This document shows positions 33,200 through 44,700 of a stretch of DNA of 64,000 nucleotides, piece by piece. The DNA comes from Morella rubra (taxonomy: Eukaryota; Streptophyta; Magnoliopsida; Fagales; Myricaceae), in the NCBI GenBank assembly GCA_003952965.2, contig RXIC02000140.1, positions 1-64,000 on the forward strand, written 5' to 3'. The notes under the pieces were generated by a model. The model ran no database searches. It saw nothing but the letters and a program-made list of their open reading frames with translations, and was not told the origin of the DNA. Made by a program: the position numbers and the translations under genes. The stretch's first letter is position 1. The number at the start of each line of letters is the position of its first letter.

Positions 33200-33395
33200 A
33201 GTAGTGAACGCTGCAATTCCTTATCCATCCTTATATCATCAACTTCATTTCTCATATTTCTCATTTCCAGACCAAGACTTCAAAGATAAGACTTCATCAA
33301 TGAACAATTCAATTCTTCATCCATCTTTATATACTCAACTTCATTTCTCATTTCCAAACCATGATTTCAATGATAAGACTTCATCGTAATTATAT
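33200..33395. repeat. Direct repeat, period about 95 bp
   Basis: Two copies share CAACTTCATTTCTCAT and GATAAGACTTCATC with intervening similarity. They lie between the RNase H fragment at 33895-34310 and its presumed 3' LTR, where copia elements of this kind often have a long untranslated stretch. No coding role is evident. Confidence 0.7.
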
Positions 33396-33894
33396 ATTGA
33401 ACTTGGTCAATTTATAAAGTGAGAAATTATCTCGCAACTTCAAAGCATAAAGGAAGTATAGAGCATTAAAAAGAATGTCGTTATTTGATCATAGCAAAAT
33501 AAAACAAATATATATTTATTAGAGCACACATGATCAAATTAATGCTAAAGTATTCATGACTTTAGAATTTCGAGAATATATCTTTGCAATTTAATGAATG
33601 TTTGAAATAAACGAATCATTGATTCGTCAATGATCAAAATATTGATGTCATTCTCCATTTTCGCAATCACACAAGATGATTGGACCTTTTCAAATACTTT
33701 GAGATAAAATCACTTAAAAGTATACTCTTTTGAAATTCTTTAAAAATCATTAAACTAGATTGAGATAAAAGATAATAAAAACACCTAACAATCAACCAAT
33801 CTAAATTAAAGCACATCCAATCAGATAATAATAAAAAATGTCATAAATAACACATAAAGATTTTTCAACCAGCAATCAATTAATCAAGAGGATT

Positions 33895-34310
33895 AAGCAT
33901 ACCAATTTCTTGTCTAATGACATAAAATATTTCCTCATTAAGGGGTTGTGTAAACGTATCCACTAGTTGAAGGTCGGTACTTACAAATTCAAGCACATTG
34001 TCCCTTTTTTAGCATGATCTTATATAAACTGATGTTTGATTTTACTATGTTTAGTCCTTGAATGTTGAATAGGATTTTAAGTCAAGTTGACAGTGTTAGT
34101 GTTATCACACTTTATTCGAACAAGTGAATAATGAAGACCAAAATCTTTCAGTTGATGCTTCCTTCACAATAATTGTGCCCATTAACATTCTCGTCTTTAG
34201 TCGTTAAAAGAGCTACAAAGTTTTGCTTTTTAATAAACTAAGAGATTAGTGAGTGTCCAAAAAATCTAGGTGAAAATGATATAGAATGAGTGACTTTGCT
34301 AGCATGGCCT
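33895..34310 (-). pseudogene. Second Ty1/copia RNase H fragment
   Basis: The minus strand, with internal stops, reads CDNTNTVNLT, then NPIQHSRTKHSKIKHQFI and DHAKKG. After a frame change this corresponds to the family's LEFVSTxxQLxDxFTxPL ending, matching the RNase H C-terminus of Sirevirus-like copia elements (NPIQHSRTKHIEIRHHFIRDH). Several TAA/TAG stops and frameshifts make it inactive. With the LTR-like segment at 32904-32400 downstream it defines a separate copia insertion from the one at 28-32 kb. Confidence 0.8.
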
Positions 34311-34319
34311 AAACCGAGG

Positions 34320-35058
34320 ACATCATTTGTCAATTTTTAAAAACTTAGACAGTTTTTTAAAATCTTATAGAGGCCTAAGAAGTAGTGTTTTCATTTTTCT
34401 TTTATAAATTCATATAAGAAACAAACAATCTATTAATTTTTTTTAAAAAAAGAATCTAAATCACCAAAAATAATTGCAAAATAATGAAAAAAAAATGACA
34501 TGAAAAAAGTGTGAAATAGAATACAAAAAATATATTTAGATTCATTAGTTTTTAGGTGGATTTTAAAAAACTCAATGGTTTTAAAAAAATCTTTTTAGTC
34601 ACTTAGATTTAGTTGTTAGTAAATTAGATCACCATGTGCCAAACTCAACTCCGTTGGGGGATTCTAACAGAAAATTTATTTTTCATATCGCAACGTGACA
34701 TGTGTTATTAAAATATTAAAATATTTTTAACATTTTAAAAGAACTAAAATCTAAAAATTGTAAATTAAATCTAAAATTAAAAAAAAAAGTTCAAAAAAGG
34801 TGGAGCGGGGAGGAATCCGTCTTCACCTTGGGCCGCCCAAACCTCCACCCTAGGGTCAGCCCCCATCTCGTTCTTTTTTAATTTTTTAAATTTTAATTTT
34901 TTTAGTGAGATATTTTTTAGTTTTAATTTTAACTTACTAGATTCACTTCTATGATGTTTGGGTATTTTTATGTGCTTTTAGGAAACTATAATGTAGTAAC
35001 TTTGGTTGGTATGGTAAAACAAAATGCCTAAAGTAAAGGCTTTCTTCTTCATTTTTAG
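34320..35058. other. AT-rich DNA left of the CACTA element
   Basis: No gene recognised. A GC-rich island at about 34798-34870 (GGGGAGGAATCC, GGGCCGCCCAAACC, TAGGGTCAGCCCCC) stands out and may be the core of an uncharacterised short transposon. The flanks are A/T runs. Confidence 0.4.
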
Positions 35059-35430
35059 GTGCACTACAAGAAAGTTGGCCTCTATCGATGGAGGCTTCCG
35101 TAGGCAAAGATAGGGAAAGTCGTCTTAGGATGTCTTCAACCGCGACATTCAATCGTCGAGGGAATGTGCTGGTTGCCGCGTCACGGTTGCCTTCTCTTGA
35201 AGACTTTCTTCTCCGTTGAGAACAAGTTATTTGCGTTAAACTCTATCGAGGATGCTTTGACGCTGACGGCCTCTCGACTTGTCAAGACTGACATCCTTTT
35301 CTCTTCCTCAACAACCTTTTGGTGTGGGTAATGACTTACACCAACCGGAACCATCGTAACTAAAAGTGTACACCTGAAAACCCCATGAGCTTCAACCACG
35401 ACTGGATCTTCGGGGGGAATTAGCAAAGCC

Positions 35431-35650
35431 CACGAGCAGTGATGGTTTCTTCGTGGGCGTTGATTTTTGACGACAACAAATGTTTTTATTTTTTTAAAAA
35501 AATTGTTTTTATTTTTCTGCACGAGCAGTGATGGTTTCTTTGTGGGCGTTCACTTTTGCCGACAACAAGTGTTTTTTTGTTTTTGTTTTTATTTTTCTAC
35601 ACGAACAGTTTTTGGTGGGCGTTGATTTTTTCCAACAAGTACTATTGTTT
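35431..35650. repeat. Threefold subterminal tandem repeat, unit about 85 bp
   Basis: Three degenerating copies each start near ACGAGCAGTG or ACGAACAG, contain GTGGGCGTT and end in a T-rich stretch after ACAAG or ACAAA. Such subterminal arrays are usual transposase-binding regions in CACTA elements, which fits their position 370-590 bases inside the left end. Confidence 0.65.
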
Positions 35651-36428
35651 TTTCCAACTTTTGCTACTTAACCATGATAATCTTAAAAGAGCTGATATCA
35701 TCAATAGATCATAATATAATTCAGGAGGAGTCAAAGATTAAAGCACATAGTATTCTGCATTCCTAGATACTTGTACATTAACAAAGCATTCATAATTAGA
35801 ATGCAAATATACTTGTCTTTAAAGCTATATATTTGTCAACAAATTGATCTGCTTGCTCTGTTTTTTTTCTTTTTTCTTTTTTCTTTTCCTTTTCCTTTTC
35901 CTTCAATCCTACTTTGAATACAACTTACCACAGATGTCTCACTCAAAACACTACCATTCTCACGAGAGGTACCCAAATTACATCACATTCTACCTTTACT
36001 AACAACCTGGAGTACATCATATCACAATATTGCTAACTACAACAGTAAAAGTCACAGTTCAATACAGAGTTCTACAAAATTCAAGCATTGGCTGGAGAGA
36101 CATTGATCCATTAAAGCACCTGGTAGTCTAAGTTCCAAAATACAGTTGGTTGGCTCTTGAAGCAAAAAATCTGTATGCAACCTTGTAGTGTCACGAACAC
36201 AAAATTTAGTTGAAATGCTAACACAAAATTTACAGCATCATAACTCACCAATTTCTCCAATCAACTAGATAAAGTTTGGGATAACTTGTAAAACCTGTAG
36301 ACAACATATGCAGTAGAGACAATTAAAAGATGACATCAAACCTACAAAGCCTAACAACCTGAAATCACATCTTCCCTCAATTTTGCACAAAGCTTAACAA
36401 CCTGAAATCCATCAACTAGAAATAGAAA

Positions 36429-36620
36429 CATTTGAATTAACTGCAAAGTAAAAAACAAATATTTAACCCTCCTGGATAAATCCCTCTTTCAACATAAATA
36501 TGTAACATACTCCTAAACCATATGTAGCAATATACTCCTGAAACATTTGAATTAACTGCAAAGTAAAAAACATAAATCATATGCAATAGCTCTTGGATAA
36601 ATCCCTCTTTCAGCACCAAT
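36429..36620. repeat. Direct duplication of part of the captured SDR fragment
   Basis: CATTTGAATTAACTGCAAAG starts both copies (about 36429 and 36544). Both then include GGATAAATCCCTCTTTCA, which on the minus strand encodes ERGIYP. The duplication must therefore postdate the capture of the dehydrogenase sequence. Confidence 0.8.
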
Positions 36621-36860
36621 TATTGAAGTCAAGAACACAATAGAACCTCCAGACCTAGACTCTCGCATACTCCTTCCTACAGCCTTTAACAGAAAAAATG
36701 GAGCCATAAACTTTATCTTCACTATCTTTTTGAACTCATCTTCTGCACCTTGTAGAGGTTCTTGCATTTTCCTTGTTTCCAATAACCGGAACTGATAAAT
36801 CTGATTTATCTCACTTCCAGTGCATCCCATATATGTAAACATGAAAACATTGACAACCAA
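36550..36860 (-). pseudogene. Captured short-chain dehydrogenase/reductase fragment
   Basis: The minus strand encodes [20 protein letters not shown] then [20 protein letters not shown] and [19 protein letters not shown], the central Rossmann-fold part of plant SDR proteins like At3g01980, up to the serine of the active site and just short of the YxxxK motif. The next residues (RAIAYDLCF) degrade where the catalytic tyrosine and lysine should lie. A short upstream stretch ([11 protein letters not shown]) resembles the preceding exon and is followed by a GTGAG donor-like sequence, so an intron seems to have been captured too. The fragment lies inside the CACTA element and has no start or C-terminus. 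Confidence 0.75.
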
Positions 36861-38086
36861 ACTGGAGACTGCATGGCTGAAGTAGCGTTTTCATATAGTG
36901 GGTGTTGAGGCACTTGGACGTTTGTATACTACCAACTTTCTGCAAAATCAACAAACTGCCTAAAGCAGTTAGGAAAAACCCTATGTATGGCAATTCAAAA
37001 GGTCACCTTGTATCCAACTGTAATGCAAACGGGGGACATTAGAACATACAACAGCAAAAAATATATCAGAACAACACAATAATCATCCAATGTCAGTTAA
37101 GCTTCCAAATAGATTCGTCAAAATCTCATTCTACAGCCAGTTCGCAGCAGCCAAGTAACATTCTAAAATTTCCAACAAACATGATTCGAGTTTGTTGAAC
37201 ATTCATCCAATCTGTATCTAGGTATATATGTCTCTCATGAGCTAAGAGATTAAAAAAAAAAACCCACAAGATCAATTACCTCATAGAAGAAGAGATGAAA
37301 TTAATCAAACAACAAAAATTTTACTTCATAGAAAAAGCCCCCAAAGGTTGAGGTACGGCTTCAAGAGCGAAGGTTTTGTAGAACCTTGGTGGAAAAAAAC
37401 CAAGCCTCAGAAATCTGCTTTCTTCTATTTCCTCCTCACTCACTTTGTTGGCTTCTTTATCATGAATGGATGCTTTGATGCCGAAGGAGGAGAGTTGTGT
37501 GCTGTCTCCATGTGGGAGAACTTTTATCCCCGCTTTTCATCTCCATTGTTTTTGAGATTTTGGTATATAAAACTTAGAGGAAGATGTTGTCTTCCGCTTT
37601 GGTGCATTTTCTGCAATTTTTGAAATTTGGTACAAGCTTAAGAGTTGTCCCAAATTTCTCTCGACGGGCTCTGAGCTCCCTCCACCAAGATGAAGATCAC
37701 GCTTTTGTGAGTGGATCTTCACCAACGACAACTATCTCGTCAGATAGACTATATAGCCAGAAAAATATCGCCGACAACCATACCATAGCTTCAGCGATTG
37801 GTCTTGACAGATCTAAGTGGTAGTGGAATGGAGTTTTGGTTCCCAGGTGTCCACGACAACCCATCCCGTCGATTTACATGGACATGCGTTGCTAAACCAC
37901 TTGCTCTCAATAGAAATGAACTATGAGGTGATTAGCCGACGAGCATACCGTAGTCAATACATAGTAATAATGTTTGAACAAAACATTGACGAACATTTTC
38001 TAAACCATGGACAAAGAGTGGGCTTTAACAATGGGAGAAAGGGGAACTTAAAAACGCGGTTGCTAAAGCGCATCTTTCTTATAGTG

Positions 38087-38639
38087 GTGGTCGTCTTGCC
38101 CCCTTGGCTTCGCCCCTGTTGTGTACGTAGACTCACTTCCAGGTTTCAAAGCTTGTTTGAGTTCATCGGATTGCCTTAATATTCAATAATATGTCATGGT
38201 AACTTGATAATTCTAAGTAAATGGAAACAAATAAGAAATATAATAAGAATGAAGGATGAAAACCAAAATCAAAACTACCAATCCCTAGTTTTTACACTGG
38301 CTTATTTTCCGAGAGTTGCCTATGTGTCTGTCACATTGCCACCCATTTTTATGGATGACCGCCTCGATTGTTCAAGGTAATTACTCTTTGGAGTGTGCAC
38401 ATGTATACTTACGAAATATAAATATGTGTTATTTAGATAAACGAATAATATCTTCTTCATTTTTACTTATATGTGTAGGCTTTAATAGAAAGAGGAAGAT
38501 CTTAGTCCCGGTAGAAAATCAAATTAGGTTTTATAAAAATTCTCGCAAAAATATATATATATATATATATATAATATCTGTTGTACTTTGATAAATTGCA
38601 TATTCTCTTAATTAAGAAGGAAATAAGCCAAGTTATAAT
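38087..38639. other. Spacer with AT microsatellite
   Basis: This short interval lies between the CACTA element and an LTR-like segment. It contains an (AT)n run near 38549-38571. No gene was recognised. Confidence 0.6.
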
Positions 38640-39844
38640 AAAAGCTTTGGTAACTCTCAAGTTAAAAACAAAGTCTCGGTTTTATGATCAACCTTAAAGA
38701 TAAATAGCACGAAAATAAAGAGAATAAGGTTGAGAGGCATGACAATGATATTTTTAGGTGGTTTGGTTTAAATTCAAGCTTATGTCCACTACCAAGAATC
38801 TTCCCTTAGGTTTCTCCACTATTCGCAAATAGTACACTGTAACTTATGAGTGCTAGAAAACATTACAAAGTGTTTTTTTGAGCTCAACACTTATAATCTC
38901 AAGTGTTTTTACAGACTCTACACTTACAACCCAAGTCAATTACAAGAGGTTTTTCTCAACACTTATAAAATCTCAAGATTTATAGTACTTACAAACCCTT
39001 ACAAAGAATAGAGAGTTAATGCTTACAATAAATGGCTTTAGAATAGCTGAATATGCCGGTGAAGTACACTTGTGTTGGAAATGATTTTCCTTTAAGAGCT
39101 CACACCAATCTAAGAAGGATATGATCTTCAAGATTAAAAAGAAAGATTTTGGATTTGAGGGAGAGATTTGAAATCAAATGTGCAAGTCTTGTTTAGTAAG
39201 CTTCCTTTGCCTTCTTTTATAGTCAGATAATTTTTATGACCATTAGGGTGCATTATATGTAAAGATAGCCGTTTGAAATTTCAAATCATGAGTTGTTCGA
39301 ATGTTGTCCGCTGATGGTAGTGGACACTTTGTGACCATGTAGTTAACTCCTCTAAGGCAAATCTGAATTTTTTTTTTCTCTCTAAAGAGCATTAGTCGAC
39401 TCATCCTTCTGCATAGTCGACACCCATTCTGACATTGACTTTCTCGGCAAGTAGTTGACTCAAATGAAATATGCAGTTGACATTTTCTTTGACTTTGACT
39501 TTTTGCGTTTGAGAAGTTTGACTTTGACTTTTCTGGGGTTATTCTTTTTAGCCTGTACCTCAGAACGGTGTAGCCAACTATTTCAATGCAAATTTTCACA
39601 GGTTGAGCCTTCCTTCATTTGGATTAGTTTGAGTTTAAAGAATCAATGTAAACATATACTCAAATAAATATTGATAATCAATAAAATAGTGTCAAATTTA
39701 GCGTGATTCATCATAATTTAAAAATGATAGAGATTAAGTCTATAAAAACAAACTTGTAAGAGTAGATAATCTCTTTAGAAAATAATAAATTGTTTGTTAT
39801 TATCAAAATCAAATAACTTGACGTTATCACGTAACTTTGGGACA
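38640..39844 (-). repeat. Copia-type LTR, second copy of the 32.4-kb family
   Basis: From 39844 downward on the minus strand it starts TGTCCCAAAGTTACGTGATAAC and tracks the 32904-32400 segment: shared GAGATTAT..CT, CAATATTxATTGA and runs of GACTTTGACTTT on the plus strand with GTCGACT/GTCGACACC motifs. The lower half (38760-39010) has the plus-strand reading GGTGGTTTGG..CAAGCTTATG and repeated CACTTA..CTCAAG motifs, typical of the transcribed part of such LTRs. Its 3' boundary is uncertain. Confidence 0.6.
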
Positions 39845-39849
39845 AATAG

Positions 39850-40977
39850 AGGAGGAGGTGGTTGTTGAAGAAGCTCGAGTTTGTGTCCAATAAGATTTTC
39901 TTGTGTTCATATAATAGTACAATTAACGGATATCTAACATAAGAAAAAAATGCAATTCAAGATTATTTATGAATATAGGGTTTCGTTGAATAATATTGGA
40001 TATAGCTTATTTTATCGTGTTTAAGTTTTTCTTGTTATGTTTTCACATTTACCAAAAGCAACCTACTAAGACTACCTTCCCCAAGTACGTACAAGGTTGG
40101 CCATCAATAAACAAGAACCTCTCAAACTATACAACGCTGTGACAATGGAATTTAGATGATAAAATTCTTAACGTATCCATGATGGCATCTATTTGTTTTC
40201 CGTGGAGTGTTAAAATTTTAGGGGGTTAAAATTTTGGAGTGTTGGAGTCGGTGAAAAAGTGTAGAGAGAGATGATTGAATGAATTTTTATATTTATTAAA
40301 GTGAAAATGGATGATTTGATGGAAAAAGAGAAAATATTTTGTCGTTATTATATTAGGCCAAAATTTTGGGGTGTGCAAAATATTGGCTAACAAACACCAC
40401 CGCCTAGGTGTCTTAAAAATAAATCAAAATTTATAATATCTTTTTATAGTTTAATATTTTTTATTTAATTTATGAATTTTGTGAATTTTATTTTTTATTA
40501 GATTTGTTGTTATAATTACAATTTTTATTTACTTTTAAAACACTTGCCATGCTACATGATTATATATTGACACATAGCGTGCCACATCATCAATTACATT
40601 AGAAATCTAGATGGAAATATGTCAAAAGGAGTGATTCCACAAAGGCAACCTAAACCCTAGCAGTAATTTGTAAATCTAGGTAGTTTTTTTAAGGATTAAG
40701 ATCCTCTATAATTTCACAATTTCCTAGCCGAATTGTGTTATACAAGTTGAAGAGAGATATATGAAACTTACATTATTTAATATTGTTCATATAAAGTTTT
40801 GGACAACATGAACCCTATAATAGGGTCTACCTGTTGTGTCTTTCTTCTCCAAATTGTACCATGCAATTCGAGTAAGAAATTAAAAAGGATACTGGTGGCC
40901 CAAGGACCCAAGTTAAGTTTCATGTGCTTGTTAGCTTCAAAGCTACATAGTGTCAATTTGGATGGCCTTTAGTTTTG
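39850..40977. other. Intergenic DNA, possible MITE at about 40190-40390
   Basis: A GTGTTAAAATTTTAGGG motif and, 170 bases on, CCAAAATTTTGGGGTGTG suggest loosely inverted termini of a small element. I could not define ends or a target duplication. The rest is AT-rich, with no gene recognised. Confidence 0.35.
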
Positions 40978-41325
40978 TGTAAATCAGGTTTCTTTCCGAC
41001 GTTGTTTATATGTTTTTTTAAACATATAAAATGACTGAAATATACTTCTAAAATATTTTTTTAAAATAAATAAAAATTTAAGAAATAAATTAGTGAAATA
41101 GAGTTTCAATAGTTTAATTGAAAAAAATTACTTTTTTTAAATATTATTTTTTATTTTTAATAATTTTGTCTTAAATGGATATTTCGATCATTTTACATAA
41201 TTTTTCTGATTTAACTATTGATTTGGATGAGAGGCTTAAATTGAAGACTTTCAAATATTAAAAGAGGTAAATTACGGTTTTGATAATTGAGAAATCATGG
41301 TTGATATTACATTATCGTTATGTTA
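40978..41325. mobile_element. Second, truncated copy of the 18.3-kb MITE-like family
   Basis: It follows the 18.4-18.77 kb copy through ATAAAATGACT, GAAATAAATTA, GAAATAGAGTTTYAATAG, TAATTTTGTCTT, GATTTGGA and ACATTATC, in the same order and orientation. The left terminal repeat is missing or unrecognisable. The copies differ at many sites, so the family has been in this genome for some time. Confidence 0.65.
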
Positions 41326-41329
41326 AGAA

Positions 41330-41719
41330 TTATCACTTTTTCCCTTTTTATATTTTACTTCAATTTATGTAACATAATAACGTGAACCGTGTACTGCTAA
41401 TCTGGAGACACGTGCATTATAAAAGATGGACTGTTCTATTATCCGTGAAACTCGTACTAAAGTTTGAAAAATCAAAAAGGCAATAAGTAAAAAAAATATG
41501 CTGTGCTACAAGTCGTAGAGGGCTGGTCCCACCATATGAAGGCTCGAAATCCTGGACCAGCAGTCGAAGGGTGGAAGGAATTAGGCCAATAGCTTCCGCG
41601 GAGACCGAGAATCGTATTTATCGTCCTCACCGCCTTTCCGGTTTTCTCAGCTTTGTATAGCACGTATCGGACCAACGTAAAGGAAAGGAAACCCACCTGA
41701 GCGAGACCAATCCACGAAC
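41330..41719. promoter_or_regulatory. Upstream region of the TCF25-like gene
   Basis: This interval contains the presumed promoter and 5' leader of the gene starting at 41720. I see no clear TATA box. An antisense open frame (41472-41873) crosses it but has no recognisable protein and is a shadow of exon 1. Confidence 0.4.
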
Positions 41720-44700
41720 ATGTCCGCTCGATTGCTGAAGAAGGTTTTGAAAGAACAAGAACAAGAAGAACAACAAACACAGCAGCACCCCCACGACAGA
41801 GAAGAAGAAGAAAAAGAGGAGGAGCTGAATGTCGATCAATCAGAGTCCTCCGGTTTCCGACCTCGCTCCTCAATCAACCTTTTCCACCTTCTTGTCGACG
41901 AAGATGACAAAGAACAGGTTTCTGCTTGTTCCCCCCGTCCTCCTCTGATTTATTCGAATTTTTTTTCCCCCTTTCTGTCCCTTTGATTGTACTTGGGAAT
42001 ATACCAAAAATGATGTAGGAAGGTTGAATTTTGACCGGTTATTGGAGTCTGGTTCTGCGCAACTCTTATCGGGGTTGAAATCCAAAAGCCCTTAGCCCCA
42101 AATTCTCCGCACTCCAACTGGAAAAGAAACATGACTTCTAGGTGATTGACGGTCTTGTTGTGTTGGCTGCTAGTATAAAGCTCTGCTACATTGTAATTGT
42201 GTGCGTTTGATCAAAATAAGCGGTCCAAAATATACCTGGAGTTCAAGAAGATTCGAGCAACGGTAGCTTTTCCAATACCAAATGCTCGTGTTTGTGCAAT
42301 TTTCAGAACCGTTTTGCTTCCAAAAACCAAGTCCACTAGGGGTTTATTGCTAGCTTATGATGCCTATAATGTTTTTTGTTTCTTTTGTCTCTTAGAGTTT
42401 AGTGGACCCCCTTCCTCAATCTCTTAACTTGGTAACGCTAATGCTTCCCTTCCTAGCCCTTGCCGTCAATTTTTCGACCTTTTTTTTTTTTCCCTCCATG
42501 TATCATTATACCTTCTCGTTTTAGTTTGTACTGATCTGCATTTTTTGATTGCTTTACAGGTTGCTGAGAGGACCCTTGAAGGTGTAAGGTACTACAACAA
42601 GAAACATGTCCGTTGCCAGAGCTTGGAGAGAAGGTTGATGTGGTTGTGACTTCCAGTCACAAGTCAAAGAAAAAGAAAAAGAGGAAAGGCAAGGATGGTT
42701 CTTTGAAGAGCACAGATGAAGTTGAAGAGCCCTTGGATGCGATTCTAGAAAATATATCTCTGGAAGCCACCTCTTATGGTAACCATGGTGTCCCTGCAAA
42801 AGCCAACACGAATACAAAGGCTGGCAATAAGCTGGTTAAACATGTCCCCTCAATATTACAAGTGGATGCCAAATTTTTGAACGCTGAAAATGAGCTTCGA
42901 CGAATATTTGGTTCTAAGGTGGTGAAGTCATTTGAGAAAAGTAGTCAAACAGGGAGTTCTAGACAGATACGAGGTGGACGACATGGAACCCATACTCATC
43001 GAAAGACTATTCTTGTGACTCCTTTGGACCATTGGCCTCGCTGGGATGGTTCTTTCTCCATGGAATTTCTGGAGACAAGGGATGGATACCACTACTTTAG
43101 GTAAACATCATCCTTAGTTGCTCAGTTGTTATGTATTCTTTATTTCAGGTGCTGATTCTCATCCTTGGCTGATCTTTTGTTTCTGAATGGTAACTAGTAT
43201 CATTATCTTGATACTTAGAATCCTCTTGCTCGATGCTTCTAATACACACCTGAAAGTAAGCTTAGCTGTAACCAGTTTCTGGAACTTTATGTTGTGATGC
43301 TCAAACTTAGGGTGCAGTATCCCTCTGCTGTAGTTGTGTGACTAATAGTCTGATTTTCTTCGTTTGCGTTTATGTTCCTTGTGTTTTCTACATGTTATTT
43401 TAGACCTACACTTGTAATTTCTTATTTGTTCCACTGTTTATTTCTTCTTCCATATGTTCCTGTGTCCCTGACATAGTGGTGAGAGTATGTGTACACTGAT
43501 CAATATGTCACAGTGGTTTAACAATTGACCTTCTTTTGTTTTGGTTTTAGTTTTTTCCAATTTCGAGCACACTAATTCTGCCTCTGTTCTCATGATGTAG
43601 ATACCTACATTCATCATCCTATGATCAAGCTCAGAGAGCATTTGAAGCTGCCAAAGCGATTCATGATCTCAATGGTATAGCAAGTATTTTGCTGTACCAT
43701 CCTTATCACTTAGACTCACTTATAACAATGGCAGAATATTTGAAGTTTGTGGGTGAACATCAAATGTCGGCAGATGCTATAGCGAAGAGTTTATACGCCT
43801 TGGAATGTGCATGGCATCCTAGGTTCACTCCCTTGCAGGGTAATTGCCGATTGCAATTCAGCCATGACACCAACAAACCGTTATTCAAAGCTCTTTTTAC
43901 TCACATGAGAAATATGGACAGGCGTGGCTGCCATCGATCTGCTCTGGAAGTTTGTAAGCTGCTGCTATCATTGGATTCTGATGATCCAATGGGTGCCAAG
44001 TTCTGCATTGACTACTTATCTTTGAGGGCTGAGGAGTATGCATGGCTAGAACGGTTCTCTGAGGACTATAAAAGTGACAACTCACTATGGATGTTTCCAA
44101 ATTTCTCATATTCACTTTCCATTTGCCGGTTTCATCTTGCACAAGAAGAATCCTCAAAAGATTCTCACATCGAATCTTCAAAGGCTACTTCAAATGATCT
44201 TATGAAGCAGGCTTTGATGCTTCACCCTTCTGTCCTAAAGAAACTAGTTGCAAAAGCACCTTTGAAGGATAAGGTGTGGACGGATATAGTCAAGCATCCT
44301 TTCTTTCGATTAGATCAAACAGGAATCCCATCCTTAGATCACTTGATCAATATATACGTAGAGAGGAATTACATAATTTGGAGGCTTCCAGATCTGCAAA
44401 AATTGCTCAGGGACGCTGCAAAACTGGTAGTTGAAACACTTGAAACTAATCAGACCGAAGCCAAGGATTGGGCTTGTGTGAGAAAAGAAGCATTTTCATC
44501 CTTGAAGAATGAGTGAGTATCTCAAGTTATCCACAGTTTCTCTTAGCTTTGCTTTATCTAATGCTTTATCTGCATAGTTTTTGGAATGCATAATGTGTGT
44601 ATGTTTTTTTTTTTTGTGTGAATGCTTGTATGGCTGATTCTAGGGTAAGGGACCCTCCAAAATCAAAACACCACCTATTCTAATAAACCAACTTTAAAAC

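Larger units (their letters stand above)
35062..38086. mobile_element. CACTA (En/Spm-type) non-autonomous element
   Basis: The left end is CACTACAAGAAAGTTGG and the right end TTTCTTATAGTG, i.e. inverted CACTA-type termini (CACTAYAAGAAAG). The trinucleotide GTG flanks both sides (35059-35061 and 38087-38089), the 3-bp target duplication expected of CACTA elements. Subterminal ACCGCG / GCGGTTGC motifs recur near both ends (about 35140 and 38055). I recognise no transposase in the 3.0-kb interior. It carries a short-chain dehydrogenase fragment (36550-36860), tandem repeats near the left end, and a segment at 37340-37820 whose frames I cannot identify. Confidence 0.8.

Noticed and set aside
41472..41873. 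A 133-codon antisense frame over TCF25 exon 1
   Set aside because: It is the complement of an acidic Glu/Gln-rich exon and its 5' leader, giving a Leu/Val-rich shadow without homology.
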